Assembly (NCBI GenBank): GCA_016285455.1
Contig: JAEEQS010000011.1
Coordinates: forward strand, 1-59,503
Origin: Bacteroidales bacterium
GTDB lineage: Bacteria > Bacteroidota > Bacteroidia > Bacteroidales > UBA932
DNA: 59,503 nt
Direction: 5' to 3'
Under the pieces are notes generated by a model. That model saw only the letters and a program-made list of their open reading frames with translations. It did no database searches and was not told the origin of the DNA. Position 1 is the first letter of the stretch; each line of letters begins with the position of its first letter. Made by a program: the position numbers and the translations under genes. Positions 50,224 to 59,116 of this stretch are shown here, in pieces.

Positions 50224-51738
50224 ATGAAAAAGATTCTTTTGTTTTCAGCGATGGTTTCTTGCTTTATGTTGTTTGCCGGTGCGGCTTGCGCACAAGACAG
50301 GCAGGGAGTGGATGTTACGGGGGAGAATTGCTTTGCGATTATTGCGGGCAAGGCCACGACAGTGGACGGCAGCGTTATGTTCGCCCACAACGAGGACGAT
50401 TCCGGAGAGCAGATGCTCAACGTTTACATTGTACCGGCAGGTAGCCAGCCGGCAACGACTGAAGGAGGCCTGAAAATTCCGGCTTCTATAGTTAACGGCG
50501 GAAAAAACGGAACGCCTAAAGTTAACGGCAAGTTCTTCTGGGTGGAGTTTCCTGGGATGAGCGTGGCAGATGCCGCTATGAACCAGTGGGGAGTCTGCAT
50601 TGCGTCAGACGGCTGCAACTCCCGCGAAGACAAAGACGACTTTACCGATGGCGGTATCCTCTATGACGTGAGGATGGATGTGGCAAAGTACGCCCGCAGC
50701 GCAAGAGATGCCGTAAAGATTATCGGTGAGGCTGTTGAACAGTACGGGTACAAGGGAAGCGGAAGAACCTATTCTGTCGCAGACCCGAATGAAGGATGGA
50801 TTGTAGCCGTGGTAAAAGGTCGCCATTGGGTTGCGCAGAGAGTACCGGACGACAAGGTGATGGCCATTCCGAACTATTACACCATCACTACTGTTAACCT
50901 GGAAGACACAGAGAACTTTATGGGAAGCTCTGATATCATAGACTACGCCATCAGTCGCGGCTGGTATGATCCTCACTCAAGGCAGGAGTTCAACTTCCGC
51001 CTGGCATACGCAGATCCAAAGACCATAGAGAGAGACGGCAACACAAAGCGCCACAAGGCTGTCATTGAATATCTTACCCAGGGCAAGTACAACTACGATC
51101 CTTATTCCGTTGAGCCAATGTTCACTCCGGCTAAGAAACTGTCCATAACGGATATGATGTATATGCTCTCTATCCATAACGAAAGGGAGAAGAAAGTCAT
51201 CGTTGGCGCTCCGCAAGAACCTGCATTCGGAAAAGAAGATCCAAGACACATTCCAGGAGTATGCACAGATGTTACCATTGTTTCAACCATCTTCCAACTC
51301 CGAAGCTGGATGCCAAGGGAAACTGGCTGCATTATGTGGATGTGCCCGGGAAGACCTTGCGCAGAACTCTATGTTCCGTGGTATCTGGGAATGACAAAGG
51401 TTCCTGCCGGATGGGCAAGATTCGACGACTGGCAGGAGGCAGAGCAGCATCATTTCTCCGATGCAAAGGGTATGAAGAAAGAGTATCCAGAGCATCCTTA
51501 CTGGTTCTTTACGGAACGCTGGAATCAACTGAACAGCAACTATCTCTACTGGATAGACGGTGTTCGCAAAAGAAACTACGTTCTCCAGCAGAACATTTTC
51601 TCAAAGCAGAAAGACTTGGATGAAACCCTCCCTGCAAATCTCAAGAAATCCAAGAACCGCAAGAAGGCTGAGCAGATGATGAACCAGCTTACGGATGATC
51701 TCTACAAGGAAATCCTCTCCGTCAGGCCAAAGAAATAA
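50224..51738 (+). CDS. Exported C69-family dipeptidase
   Basis: This 504-residue protein has a signal peptide (residues 1-23, ending ACAQD). The N-terminal nucleophile sits in ENCFAIIAGKATTVDGSV, with Cys as the probable catalytic residue of the C69 (U34) family, and a dipeptidase body follows. It probably cleaves dipeptides in the periplasm or at the surface. The next gene starts 11 bp downstream. Confidence 0.9.
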   Translation: MKKILLFSAMVSCFMLFAGAACAQDRQGVDVTGENCFAIIAGKATTVDGSVMFAHNEDDSGEQMLNVYIVPAGSQPATTEGGLKIPASIVNGGKNGTPKVNGKFFWVEFPGMSVADAAMNQWGVCIASDGCNSREDKDDFTDGGILYDVRMDVAKYARSARDAVKIIGEAVEQYGYKGSGRTYSVADPNEGWIVAVVKGRHWVAQRVPDDKVMAIPNYYTITTVNLEDTENFMGSSDIIDYAISRGWYDPHSRQEFNFRLAYADPKTIERDGNTKRHKAVIEYLTQGKYNYDPYSVEPMFTPAKKLSITDMMYMLSIHNEREKKVIVGAPQEPAFGKEDPRHIPGVCTDVTIVSTIFQLRSWMPRETGCIMWMCPGRPCAELYVPWYLGMTKVPAGWARFDDWQEAEQHHFSDAKGMKKEYPEHPYWFFTERWNQLNSNYLYWIDGVRKRNYVLQQNIFSKQKDLDETLPANLKKSKNRKKAEQMMNQLTDDLYKEILSVRPKK

Positions 51739-51748
51739 TCCTGCGTCT

Positions 51749-52618
51749 ATGAAGCAGCTGACATTATACCCTGGTGCAAAAATCAACATTGGCCTGTATG
51801 TATTTGAGAAACGGGAAGACGGCTTCCACGAGATAGAAAGCATATTCTATCCAGTGGGGCCGGACAACAGCAACCTGGAGTCGGACAAGCTTTCAATCTC
51901 CGTATGCGAGAACGAAAACGAGGAAACTCTTTTCTATACTGAAAACTATTCTGAAAAAGTCAGGATGATTGAGTGCGGGCTGGACTATCCGGGATATCCG
52001 CAAGACAATATCTGCGTAAAGGCTTACGAACTGCTGGACGCTGATTTCCAACTGCCTCCGGCTGTTATAGTTCTGGAAAAGCACATACCCGTAGGAGCCG
52101 GCCTTGGCGGAGGAAGCAGCGACGGAGTCTGCACCCTCAAGGCCCTGAACGAGCTCTGCGGCCTGGACCTTACGCCTGAGCAGCTGACATCATACGCCGA
52201 AAAGCTCGGCAGCGACTGCCCTTTCTTCATAGAGAACGAGCCGAGGCTTGTAACAGGAAGAGGAGAAATCCTTTCTGTTCTCAGCGATAAGGCACAAAAA
52301 GCCATCGCTGAGATAAATGAAAAATACACTGTGCAAATAGTATTTTCTCCTGACTGTTTTGTTTCAACGAAAAAAGCTTACTCCATTGTTCCAAAGCGCG
52401 ACAAGCAAGCTCCGTTAACTCATTTGGAAGAGCTTGTTGCAGAGCCTGTTGACTCCTGGCAGGGAAAGATTGTCAACGACTTTGAAGCGCCGGTGTTCAA
52501 GGAGTTTCCGCAGCTTCAGAAAGTAAAAGACTCCCTTAAAGAAACGGGGGCCGCATACGTGTCAATGACAGGCAGCGGCTCCGCGATCTTCGGTCTGTTC
52601 AAAAAGGATCATCACTGA
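51749..52618 (+). CDS. ispE: 4-diphosphocytidyl-2-C-methyl-D-erythritol kinase
   Basis: This 289-residue GHMP kinase begins LYPGAKINIGLYVFEKREDG and has the ATP loop PVGAGLGGGSSDG and the C-terminal MTGSGSAIFGLF. It acts in the MEP pathway of isoprenoid synthesis. The ATG at 51749 follows the preceding stop by 10 bases. The longer open frame (51695) overlaps the dipeptidase gene and is unlikely. The gene contains two copies of the over-represented 9-mer in inverted orientation (52280 and 52304). It overlaps the end of the next gene on the opposite strand by 7 bases. Confidence 0.95.
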   Translation: MKQLTLYPGAKINIGLYVFEKREDGFHEIESIFYPVGPDNSNLESDKLSISVCENENEETLFYTENYSEKVRMIECGLDYPGYPQDNICVKAYELLDADFQLPPAVIVLEKHIPVGAGLGGGSSDGVCTLKALNELCGLDLTPEQLTSYAEKLGSDCPFFIENEPRLVTGRGEILSVLSDKAQKAIAEINEKYTVQIVFSPDCFVSTKKAYSIVPKRDKQAPLTHLEELVAEPVDSWQGKIVNDFEAPVFKEFPQLQKVKDSLKETGAAYVSMTGSGSAIFGLFKKDHH

Positions 52619-53166
52619 GCATTCTTTTCTTGCTCCCTGAGGGCATCAAGGTAGGATTCCTTGGAACCGCCTACATCTTCTATGAGCCATTTGGCATCTC
52701 TGAGAACAAAATTGAGAGTGCGGAACTCTGTGCCCTCATTACCGCTGCCGTCAATGTCTTTGCAGCTAAGAGCGGCTTCTGCGGTTATATGCGCATAATC
52801 CTTGATCTTGAATTCAGACGGATCTGTCAGGCTTATGGACTGCACTTCCTGGATGCTTCCCAAGCCCCACAAGGCATCGCCGTCTGAAAACTCGTTAATC
52901 TTCTCGCAGGCCTCGTAATAATCCGGAGTGAATATATCCTTGGACCATAGCTGCTCTCCGGAAAGGGACATCAGCATACCGTTAATGCTGTCATAAAGAG
53001 CAAGCGTATCCATCTGCTTTGCCTCAGGCTGAGCAACCGGAGTTTCAACAGCAGTGCTGTCTTTGGATTCTGCACCAGAATTGTTTCCCTGGTTGGATTT
53101 GCATCCCATAACAGCGGCAATAATCATTGCCGGAACCATTACTTTAAGAAGAATTGTCTTTTTCAT
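52612..53166 (-). CDS. Lipoprotein of unknown function (DUF3828-like layout)
   Basis: This 184-residue protein has a type II signal ending AVMGC, then a low-complexity stretch (SNQGNNSGAESKDST), and a compact 120-residue domain with two glycine-containing turns and WLIEDVGG near the end. I do not recognise a named family with confidence. Periplasmic or surface location is inferred from the lipobox. It lies downstream of the ABC permease gene by 30 bases. Confidence 0.7.
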   Translation of the reverse strand: MKKTILLKVMVPAMIIAAVMGCKSNQGNNSGAESKDSTAVETPVAQPEAKQMDTLALYDSINGMLMSLSGEQLWSKDIFTPDYYEACEKINEFSDGDALWGLGSIQEVQSISLTDPSEFKIKDYAHITAEAALSCKDIDGSGNEGTEFRTLNFVLRDAKWLIEDVGGSKESYLDALREQEKNAQ

Positions 53167-53196
53167 ATTCTTATTTTTTAGAGTTTATTTCTGTCA

Positions 53197-54393
53197 TCAT
53201 TTTGAACTTATGCTTCTGGCTGGTATATAGGCCATTATGAATCCTATTACCGCAACGCTCAGAAGCGTCAGAAGCACATCGGAGAACTTCACAACCACAG
53301 GATAATGGTCTATTACAAAATTCCCCGGCAACGGTATCAGATGGAACCTATGCTGCACCCAGCATAAAACCAGTCCAACTGCAATTCCTATAACCGCCCC
53401 CACCATGCAGATCAGCCATCCGTGCAAGACAAAACTCTTGCGCACAGACGATGCCGTCATTCCCATTGCCTGATAAGTCTGGATGTCCTCTTTTTTCTCT
53501 ATTATCAGCATACTTAGGCTTGCCAGTATGTTCACCGATATGATTATCACAACAAACAGCAGTATCATATAGATTGCAAACTTCTCCGCCCGCATCATCT
53601 TGTAGATGGTTTCGTTCTGCTGGTAGCGGTCCTTGAGCACATAGTCACCTCCCAAGGCTTTCCGCATAGCGTTCTTTTCTTTATAGCCATCAAGAAGAAA
53701 GATCTCAATCTTGGAGCATTCCCCTTCCTCATACTCCATAAGACCACGCGCAAGACTGTCTGGAATGTATATAGTTCCTTTATCCTCAGCAGAAGAAAGA
53801 CGGATAATTCCTGCTGGGCGAATTTCTTCTGAAAGCAGGCTGCTCTGGGGCATCATCAACGATATGTCATCTGTCCTGGACGGCAGATATATTTCCAGCG
53901 GAGTGAAAAACTGCGGCCGCAGCATAAGGGTCATTGCCAGATTCTCCTCCACCACAGCTCTCGGCAAATCTCCGAAAGACAGTTCAAAATCTCCGTCCAC
54001 GATATTGTCCTGCAGCCTGGAAAGAGTATCGTATCCGGGCGGCACTCCTTTTATCTTGGCAATAGACTGCACTACGTCATACTGCACATAGACTGTTTCC
54101 TCCAGAACAGGGAAAACGCAGCCCGTTCCCAGTTCGGCAAAAGCAGACTTTATTTTTTCATCGCTGAGGCTGATGGTCTTACCCTTTGCCGGAACAATAA
54201 CATAATCAGGAATATAGCTGTTGTATGAAGATTCAACGATCTTGTCGAATCCGTTGTAGACAGACAGTATGACTATCAGGGCCATGCATCCGATTCCTAT
54301 AGCCACGGCGCTCACAATGGATATAATGTTTATCACATTGCGGTGAGCCTTTGAGAAAAGGTATCGCCTGGCTATAAAAGACGGAAGATGCAT
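53197..54393 (-). CDS. LolC/LolE-like ABC transporter permease (FtsX family)
   Basis: This 398-residue protein has an N-terminal helix (INIISIVSAVAIGIGCMALIVILSVYNGFD), a long periplasmic domain and three C-terminal helices, the FtsX/LolC layout. LolCDE releases lipoproteins from the inner membrane. The partner ATPase is not in the window. Its start is one base after the rbfA stop, so the two are cotranscribed. Confidence 0.88.
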   Translation of the reverse strand: MHLPSFIARRYLFSKAHRNVINIISIVSAVAIGIGCMALIVILSVYNGFDKIVESSYNSYIPDYVIVPAKGKTISLSDEKIKSAFAELGTGCVFPVLEETVYVQYDVVQSIAKIKGVPPGYDTLSRLQDNIVDGDFELSFGDLPRAVVEENLAMTLMLRPQFFTPLEIYLPSRTDDISLMMPQSSLLSEEIRPAGIIRLSSAEDKGTIYIPDSLARGLMEYEEGECSKIEIFLLDGYKEKNAMRKALGGDYVLKDRYQQNETIYKMMRAEKFAIYMILLFVVIIISVNILASLSMLIIEKKEDIQTYQAMGMTASSVRKSFVLHGWLICMVGAVIGIAVGLVLCWVQHRFHLIPLPGNFVIDHYPVVVKFSDVLLTLLSVAVIGFIMAYIPARSISSK

Positions 54394-54394
54394 G

Positions 54395-54766
54395 TTATTC
54401 TTCTGTAGAAGGCTTTACCGGATCGCGGGCCAAAACATCATCTATGTGCTGGGCATAGTCCAGCGTAGTATCCTCAAAGAAAGCCAGCTCCGGCACTATC
54501 CTCAGCTGCTTTGCAACCACTCTTCCCAAGTCTCCGCGGATAGCCTTTGCCTTGTCTTCCAGAGTCTGCATCACGTCCGCTCTCTTCTCTGACGGGAAGC
54601 AGCTTATGAACACCTTGGCATAAGACAGGTCCGGACTCATCCTTACCTCGCTGACCGTTACCAGCGCTCCGCCGAAAAACGCCATTCCCTTGGAGCGTAT
54701 TATCTCGGCCAGATGCCTCTGCACCTCGCGCTGCACTTTCTGCACTCTCTTGCTAACTTCTTCCAT
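54395..54766 (-). CDS. rbfA: 30S ribosome-binding factor A
   Basis: This 123-residue KH-domain protein has VQREVQRHLAEIIRS, LVTVSEVRMSPDLSYAKVFIS and the C-terminal LRIVPELAFFEDTTLDYA. It acts in 16S rRNA 5' end maturation and cold adaptation. The start at 54766 gives MEEVSKRVQKVQREV; the open frame continues 13 codons upstream through a region with three hairpins. Confidence 0.93.
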   Translation of the reverse strand: MEEVSKRVQKVQREVQRHLAEIIRSKGMAFFGGALVTVSEVRMSPDLSYAKVFISCFPSEKRADVMQTLEDKAKAIRGDLGRVVAKQLRIVPELAFFEDTTLDYAQHIDDVLARDPVKPSTEE

Positions 54767-54799
54767 AATTTTTTCAAAATTATTCCAGATTTTCACCCC

Positions 54800-54849
54800 G
54801 CTCACTCAGTGAGCACCCCTCAAGGGGTATCCCGGCACTTCCGTGCCGG
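54800..54849. other. Three back-to-back hairpins between tyrS and rbfA
   Basis: Perfect inverted repeats follow one another: GCTCACTCAGTGAGC (54800-54814), ACCCCT/AGGGGT (54815-54828) and CCGGCAC/GTGCCGG with a TTCC loop (54832-54849). They lie after the tyrS stop on the minus strand and just before the rbfA start. They could terminate tyrS, attenuate rbfA or process the transcript. Confidence 0.7.
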
Positions 54850-54879
54850 CCTTCGGCTTATTAATACCTGTCTGCCCTA

Positions 54880-56169
54880 TTATTCAAAACGCAGGATGTA
54901 GTAGTTCTTCTTTCCTTTCTGCACGAGCACGTACTTGCCGTTTACCAGATGGTTCTCACAGAGGGTTCCGTTGATGTCGGTGAACTTCTCCTTGTCTATG
55001 CTCAGGCCGTTTGCCTGGATCATCTTCCTGGCTTCTCCCTTGGACGGGAACACCTGGGTGTCCACAGCCAGAAGGTCCAGGATCGGAGCCGAGAGTTTGT
55101 CCTTAGGCAGGGTGAACTGCGGCACTCCGTCAAACACTGCCAGGAACGTTCTCTCATCCAGGTTCTGCAGAGCTTCCCTGGTTGCCTTGCCGAAGAGGAT
55201 GTTGGAAGCGTCCACCGCCTTGTTGTACTCTGCCTCTCCGTGTACCATTGTGGTGACTTCCTTTGCCAGGATCTTCTGCAGTACCCTTCTTCCCGGGTCT
55301 TCTCTCTGCTCGGCGATGGCGGCGTCTATCACGTCCTTCGGCAGCATCGTGAATATCTTGACATATCTCTCTGCATCTTCATCGCTGACATTCAGCCAGA
55401 ACTGGTAGAATGCGTAAGGGCTTGTAAGTTCTGCGCTCAGCCATACGTTTCCCTTCTCTGTCTTTCCGAACTTGGTTCCGTCCGCCTTCTTTATCAGCGG
55501 GCAGGTCATCGCAAAGGCTTCCTTTCCGAGAATCCTGCGGATCAGCTCGCTTCCCGTGGTGATGTTGCCCCACTGGTCGCTTCCGCCAAGCTGCAGCACG
55601 CATCCCTTGTTCTGGTACAGCCACAAGAAGTCGTAGCCCTGCAGCAGCTGATAGCTGAACTCGGTAAAAGACATTCCTTCCCTGGACTCCGTACTCAGTC
55701 TTTTCTTCACGGAATCCTTTGCCATCATATAGTTTACGGTGATATGTTTTCCGATATCGCGGATGAAGTTGATGAACGTATAGTCCTTCATCCAGTCGTA
55801 GTTATTCACCAGTTCAGCCTTGTTCGGCGCATCGCTGTCAAAATCCAGGAACCTTCCCAGCTGTGCCTTGATGCACTCCACGTTATGCCTCAGCGTTTCC
55901 TCGTCCAGCAGGTTTCTCTCCGCGCTCTTCATTGACGGGTCTCCTATCATTCCGGTCGCTCCTCCAACCAGTGCTATCGGCTTATGGCCGCACTGCTGAA
56001 AGTGCTTGAGTATCATTACGCTAACCAGGTGACCTATATGCAGGCTATCTGCCGTCGGGTCTATTCCCACATAAGCGGCCTGAGGGCCTTCCATCAGTTT
56101 TTCTTCCGTCCCGGGCATAATGTCCTGGATCATTCCTCTCCATTTGAGTTCTTCTACAAAATTCTTCAT
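54880..56169 (-). CDS. tyrS: Tyrosyl-tRNA synthetase
   Basis: This 429-residue protein has the class I HIGH motif ([10 protein letters not shown]), the KMSKS-like KFGKTEKG loop and a C-terminal S4 RNA-binding domain ([14 protein letters not shown]). It charges tRNA-Tyr. It is divergent from the small membrane protein gene at 56251. Confidence 0.97.
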   Translation of the reverse strand: MKNFVEELKWRGMIQDIMPGTEEKLMEGPQAAYVGIDPTADSLHIGHLVSVMILKHFQQCGHKPIALVGGATGMIGDPSMKSAERNLLDEETLRHNVECIKAQLGRFLDFDSDAPNKAELVNNYDWMKDYTFINFIRDIGKHITVNYMMAKDSVKKRLSTESREGMSFTEFSYQLLQGYDFLWLYQNKGCVLQLGGSDQWGNITTGSELIRRILGKEAFAMTCPLIKKADGTKFGKTEKGNVWLSAELTSPYAFYQFWLNVSDEDAERYVKIFTMLPKDVIDAAIAEQREDPGRRVLQKILAKEVTTMVHGEAEYNKAVDASNILFGKATREALQNLDERTFLAVFDGVPQFTLPKDKLSAPILDLLAVDTQVFPSKGEARKMIQANGLSIDKEKFTDINGTLCENHLVNGKYVLVQKGKKNYYILRFE

Positions 56170-56250
56170 CTTGTGTTCTTAAAATGCTATTTGGTGCAAA
56201 AGTAGTGAAAATCCAACTAAATTTGCATAAAGCCTTCCCGCGATAATCCA

Positions 56251-56631
56251 ATGAAAGAGACTACAAAGAAGACTATACGGAAGATTCTGACGATCACAAC
56301 AACAGTATTTTGGGGAGTGCCGGCGCTATATGTTCTCGTTGGAGGAATTCTGATGTTCGACCACATTCCTAATTTCGATTATCCGTTGGGAACAACTATT
56401 CTCTGTCTGGTTGGAGCGGTTCTAATTATTCTGTCCGTTATAGCTCAATGGGACAAGAACAAAACTCGCAAAGTTTTAGGGAATGTTTTGTTTTTAATAT
56501 TTTCTGTTGTTTTGGTTCCAATAATAATGCTGCTGGCTGCCTTTTGGGGACCTAAGGCTCCCTTGATTTTTATGTTGCTTTATCCAATTATCGGTCTAGT
56601 GCTAGCGATCTTGTCGCTGAGATTCTCTTAA
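56251..56631 (+). CDS. Small four-helix membrane protein of unknown function
   Basis: This 126-residue protein has four hydrophobic stretches (about 14-36, 44-64, 75-95 and 100-124) and a basic N-terminus (KETTKKTIRKI). I do not recognise a family. It begins 81 bp from tyrS on the other strand. It is followed by the hip operator region. Confidence 0.65.
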   Translation: MKETTKKTIRKILTITTTVFWGVPALYVLVGGILMFDHIPNFDYPLGTTILCLVGAVLIILSVIAQWDKNKTRKVLGNVLFLIFSVVLVPIIMLLAAFWGPKAPLIFMLLYPIIGLVLAILSLRFS

Positions 56632-56690
56632 CCATACTTTATGTTAGAGAATTATATTCTATCAAATGTAATCATATTTTTGGCGAAATT

Positions 56691-56752
56691 TTTACATTCG
56701 TTGTGATGTAGTTTTATATTTATTTCTTATATTTGCATCCAAGCGAATGTAA
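56691..56752 (+). promoter_or_regulatory. hipBST promoter with inverted-repeat operator
   Basis: TTACATTCG (56692-56700) and CGAATGTAA (56744-56752) form a 9-bp perfect inverted repeat. Between them lies TATATTTG (56728-56735), the -7 box. A third related half-site (CAAATGTAAT) is at 56664-56673. This arrangement suits repression by HipB dimers. Confidence 0.7.
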
Positions 56753-56754
56753 TT

Positions 56755-56961
56755 ATGAGTAGTAGTATCATATCTTCAACATTGAAAGCACTGCGGAAAG
56801 AGCATGGCCTGACGCAAGTAGATTTAGCTATGAAGTCAGGTGTCGGCCTGAACTTCGTGCGCGAATTGGAGCAGGGAAAGGCCACCGTACGGATGGACAA
56901 GGTTGCCCAGGTATTTGACCTGTTCGGATACGAACTGGTTCCTCAAAAGAAAGTGAAATGA
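56755..56961 (+). CDS. hipB: HipB-like HTH antitoxin/repressor
   Basis: This 68-residue Xre-type protein has a helix-turn-helix in LRKEHGLTQVDLAMKSGVG followed by NFVRELEQGKATVRMDKVAQ. It should bind the inverted repeat upstream and repress the operon. It overlaps hipS by four bases (ATGA). In HipBST systems HipB is mainly a repressor, while HipS is the antitoxin. Confidence 0.9.
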   Translation: MSSSIISSTLKALRKEHGLTQVDLAMKSGVGLNFVRELEQGKATVRMDKVAQVFDLFGYELVPQKKVK

Positions 56962-57290
56962 AAACGGCATTGATTGAATACAAAGGGAAGGCAGCCGGAA
57001 TCTTGAAAGAGACGGATGAAGGCTACGAGTTCCTTTATGATACAGAGTACCTCTCTGATGCTGAGGCCAGACCCGTCAGTTTGACTCTTCCCTTGACGGA
57101 AAAGCCATACAAATCTCCTGTTCTTTTTCCGTTCTTTGATGGACTGATTCCAGAGGGATGGCTCTTGGATGTGGCACTCCGTAATACGGACATCAGTGAA
57201 CTGGACAGGTTCTCCCTTCTGCTTCTCTGCTGCAAGGACTGCATTGGCGCGGTAAGTGTTATTCCAATAAAGGAGGATGGTGATGAGTAA
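56958..57290 (+). CDS. hipS: HipS-like antitoxin (HipA N-terminal subdomain)
   Basis: This 110-residue protein matches the N-terminal domain of HipA: SLTLPLTEKPYKSP, VLFPFFDGLIPEGWLL and LLCCKDCIGAVSVIP. In classical HipA this is part of the kinase; here it is a separate gene, as in the HipBST type. HipS is expected to neutralise HipT. It ends 8 bases inside the hipT gene. Confidence 0.88.
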   Translation: MKTALIEYKGKAAGILKETDEGYEFLYDTEYLSDAEARPVSLTLPLTEKPYKSPVLFPFFDGLIPEGWLLDVALRNTDISELDRFSLLLLCCKDCIGAVSVIPIKEDGDE

Positions 57291-58215
57291 GTGCTTATTC
57301 TGCTATAAGGAACTCGGCCCGGGAGAGGTTGATTTCCATAAGTCTTGTTGCCGGAAGTTCTTTGGAACGGCAATAGCCCCCGTTTTGGATTACACCCGCG
57401 AAGAAATGGACGAACTGGCCGCCCAAATCATCAAGTCACAAACAACCTTGACCGGTGTCCAGCCTAAACTGTCTCTGAATCTCGACAAGCATAAGGATTC
57501 ACAGAAGCTTACAATTGTAGGACTCTGGGGCGGCTTTATCTTCAAGCCTCAGACGGAGCGCTTTGCGATGCTGCCCGAGAATGAAGATCTTACAATGCAC
57601 CTGGCCGGAATCGCAAAACTGAAGATCGTTCCCCATACTCTCATCAGGATGAAGGACGGCAGTATCGGCTATCTGACCAAGCGGATTGACCGGACAAAAA
57701 ACGGGGAGAAAATTGCGATGGAGGATATGTGCCAATTGACAGAACGTCAAACTGAGCATAAATACAGGAGCTCATACGAGCAGATTGGAAAAGCCATCCG
57801 AAAGTACTCCGCCTTCCCTCAATTGGATATGGTGGATTTCTTGGAGTTGGTGTATTTCTCCTGGCTAACCGGAAACAACGATATGCACCTGAAGAATTTC
57901 TCCCTGTATTCTCCAGCCGGCGAACCTGTTCTAACTCCTGCATACGATCTGTTGAGCGCAGCCGTAAGCAATCCTGCCGATGACGAAGAATTGGCCTTGA
58001 ACCTTAATGGAAAAAAGAAACACATTACGGATTCCGACTTTATAGCTACATTCAAGACTTGCGGCGTTCCAGAAATCGTGTTCAGCAGAATCAAGAAGAA
58101 GTATCTTGATCTTCTCCCTGTTTTTGAACAGGAAATACAGAATTCTTTTCTCTCAGAAGAACTCAAGATCTCGTACGTCGATCTCCTTCATAGGAAACTG
58201 AAATCACAACGATAA
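57283..58215 (+). CDS. hipT: HipT-like Ser/Thr kinase toxin (HipA family)
   Basis: This protein of about 310 residues has a cysteine motif at its N-terminus (KCLFCYKELGPGEVDFHKSC, a likely zinc knuckle), SQTTLTGVQPKLSLNL, a kinase catalytic segment GNNDMHLKNFSLYS, and PAYDLLSAA. HipT from E. coli phosphorylates tryptophanyl-tRNA synthetase; the target here is unknown. The ATG at 57283 has AAAGGAGG at suitable spacing and is preferred to 57277. Confidence 0.88.
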   Translation: MSKCLFCYKELGPGEVDFHKSCCRKFFGTAIAPVLDYTREEMDELAAQIIKSQTTLTGVQPKLSLNLDKHKDSQKLTIVGLWGGFIFKPQTERFAMLPENEDLTMHLAGIAKLKIVPHTLIRMKDGSIGYLTKRIDRTKNGEKIAMEDMCQLTERQTEHKYRSSYEQIGKAIRKYSAFPQLDMVDFLELVYFSWLTGNNDMHLKNFSLYSPAGEPVLTPAYDLLSAAVSNPADDEELALNLNGKKKHITDSDFIATFKTCGVPEIVFSRIKKKYLDLLPVFEQEIQNSFLSEELKISYVDLLHRKLKSQR

Positions 58216-58219
58216 AAAA

Positions 58220-58250
58220 ACTTGACCACCTGGGTTTCAGATGGTCAAGT
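58220..58250. terminator. Bidirectional terminator between hipT and the YeaQ-type gene
   Basis: ACTTGACCA (58220-58228) pairs with TGGTCAAGT (58242-58250), with an internal CTG/CAG extension. A-rich and T-rich flanks on either side allow use from both strands. Confidence 0.8.
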
Positions 58251-58277
58251 ACTTTTTGTCGAAACAGGCAAGATGGC

Positions 58278-58535
58278 TTACTTGAAGGCCTTCTTTACAA
58301 AGTTCCAGATGGCCAGGAGGATTACAGCACCGATAACAGCGCTTACAACCTGTCCATACCACTGAGCCCAGAAAGGACTGGTGGCGCCAAGTTTGCCAAG
58401 TAGCCAGCCGCCGACAAAACCGCCGGCAAGACCGATGAGAATGTTCCAGATAAGACCACCTTTGTCTTTGGATACGAAGAAGCCGGAAAGCCAGCCAGCA
58501 ACTGCTCCGATGAGCAATGTGATGATGATGTTCAT
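58278..58535 (-). CDS. YeaQ/YmgE-family small membrane protein (GlsB-like)
   Basis: This 85-residue protein has three helices with glycine-rich AVAGWLSGFFV and NILIGLAGGFVGGWLLGKLG segments, the YeaQ/YmgE (transglycosylase-associated) pattern. Such proteins are stress-linked in many bacteria and their role is unsettled. Confidence 0.88.
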   Translation of the reverse strand: MNIIITLLIGAVAGWLSGFFVSKDKGGLIWNILIGLAGGFVGGWLLGKLGATSPFWAQWYGQVVSAVIGAVILLAIWNFVKKAFK

Positions 58536-58568
58536 GGTACTAGTGTTTAGTTATGCTAAAAAATGTCG

Positions 58569-59015
58569 CTAATTTCTTCCGGCTTTAACAAACAGATCTT
58601 TCTGGAATCCGTACTCAATCATTTTGTTGATGCACCTGTTTGTTGCCTTGAACCCATTGAACGTGGTAGCATCGGCCTTGAACTGCTTGCCTTGCCAAAG
58701 GACATTGCCCTCTTTGTCTAGAACGGAAGGGGTGAGCCAGGTACGAGGGCTGTTGAAAACCACCTTCTTCCTGCACTGAACAGAAACAATGAAGTCTGCA
58801 GCGTCTGCCGATTCAGCTACAGTCCACTGTCCGGCCTCAGCCACGCAGCGAACTACATCTGCCTGTTCGTCCTCAGGAATAGGATGATCTGCATCGTTGA
58901 CTATCTGGACAAAAACCTTCTTGCCGGAAGCAATGGTCTCAGAAAGTGAAGTCTGGGCAAAAGCTCCTGTTCCAATGAAAACAAGCGCAGCAATTATCAA
59001 AAATAAACGTTTCAT
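58569..59015 (-). CDS. Exported protein of unknown function
   Basis: This 148-residue protein has a signal peptide (MKRLFLIIAALVFIGTGAFA, ending AFAQ) and a mature part of about 128 residues with strands around KKVFVQIVNDADHPIPED and DFIVSVQCRKKVVFN. I do not recognise a family. The mature domain may bind a ligand or a partner. It is divergent from the following peptidase gene. Confidence 0.65.
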   Translation of the reverse strand: MKRLFLIIAALVFIGTGAFAQTSLSETIASGKKVFVQIVNDADHPIPEDEQADVVRCVAEAGQWTVAESADAADFIVSVQCRKKVVFNSPRTWLTPSVLDKEGNVLWQGKQFKADATTFNGFKATNRCINKMIEYGFQKDLFVKAGRN

Positions 59016-59075
59016 AATTATTGTTATTTATGTTCCTTCAACAAAAATAATGAAAAAAGCTGAAATAATTTTGAC

Positions 59076-59083
59076 TAAATTTG
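59076..59083 (+). promoter_or_regulatory. -7 box of the partial peptidase gene
   Basis: TAAATTTG, 33 bases before the ATG at 59117. Confidence 0.5.
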
Positions 59084-59116
59084 TAGAAAGTATTATCGCG
59101 ATAAAAACTATTTGAG

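Noticed and set aside
54949..55935. 328-codon open frame opposite tyrS
   Set aside because: Shadow of tyrS with low-complexity, leucine-rich translation and no promoter.
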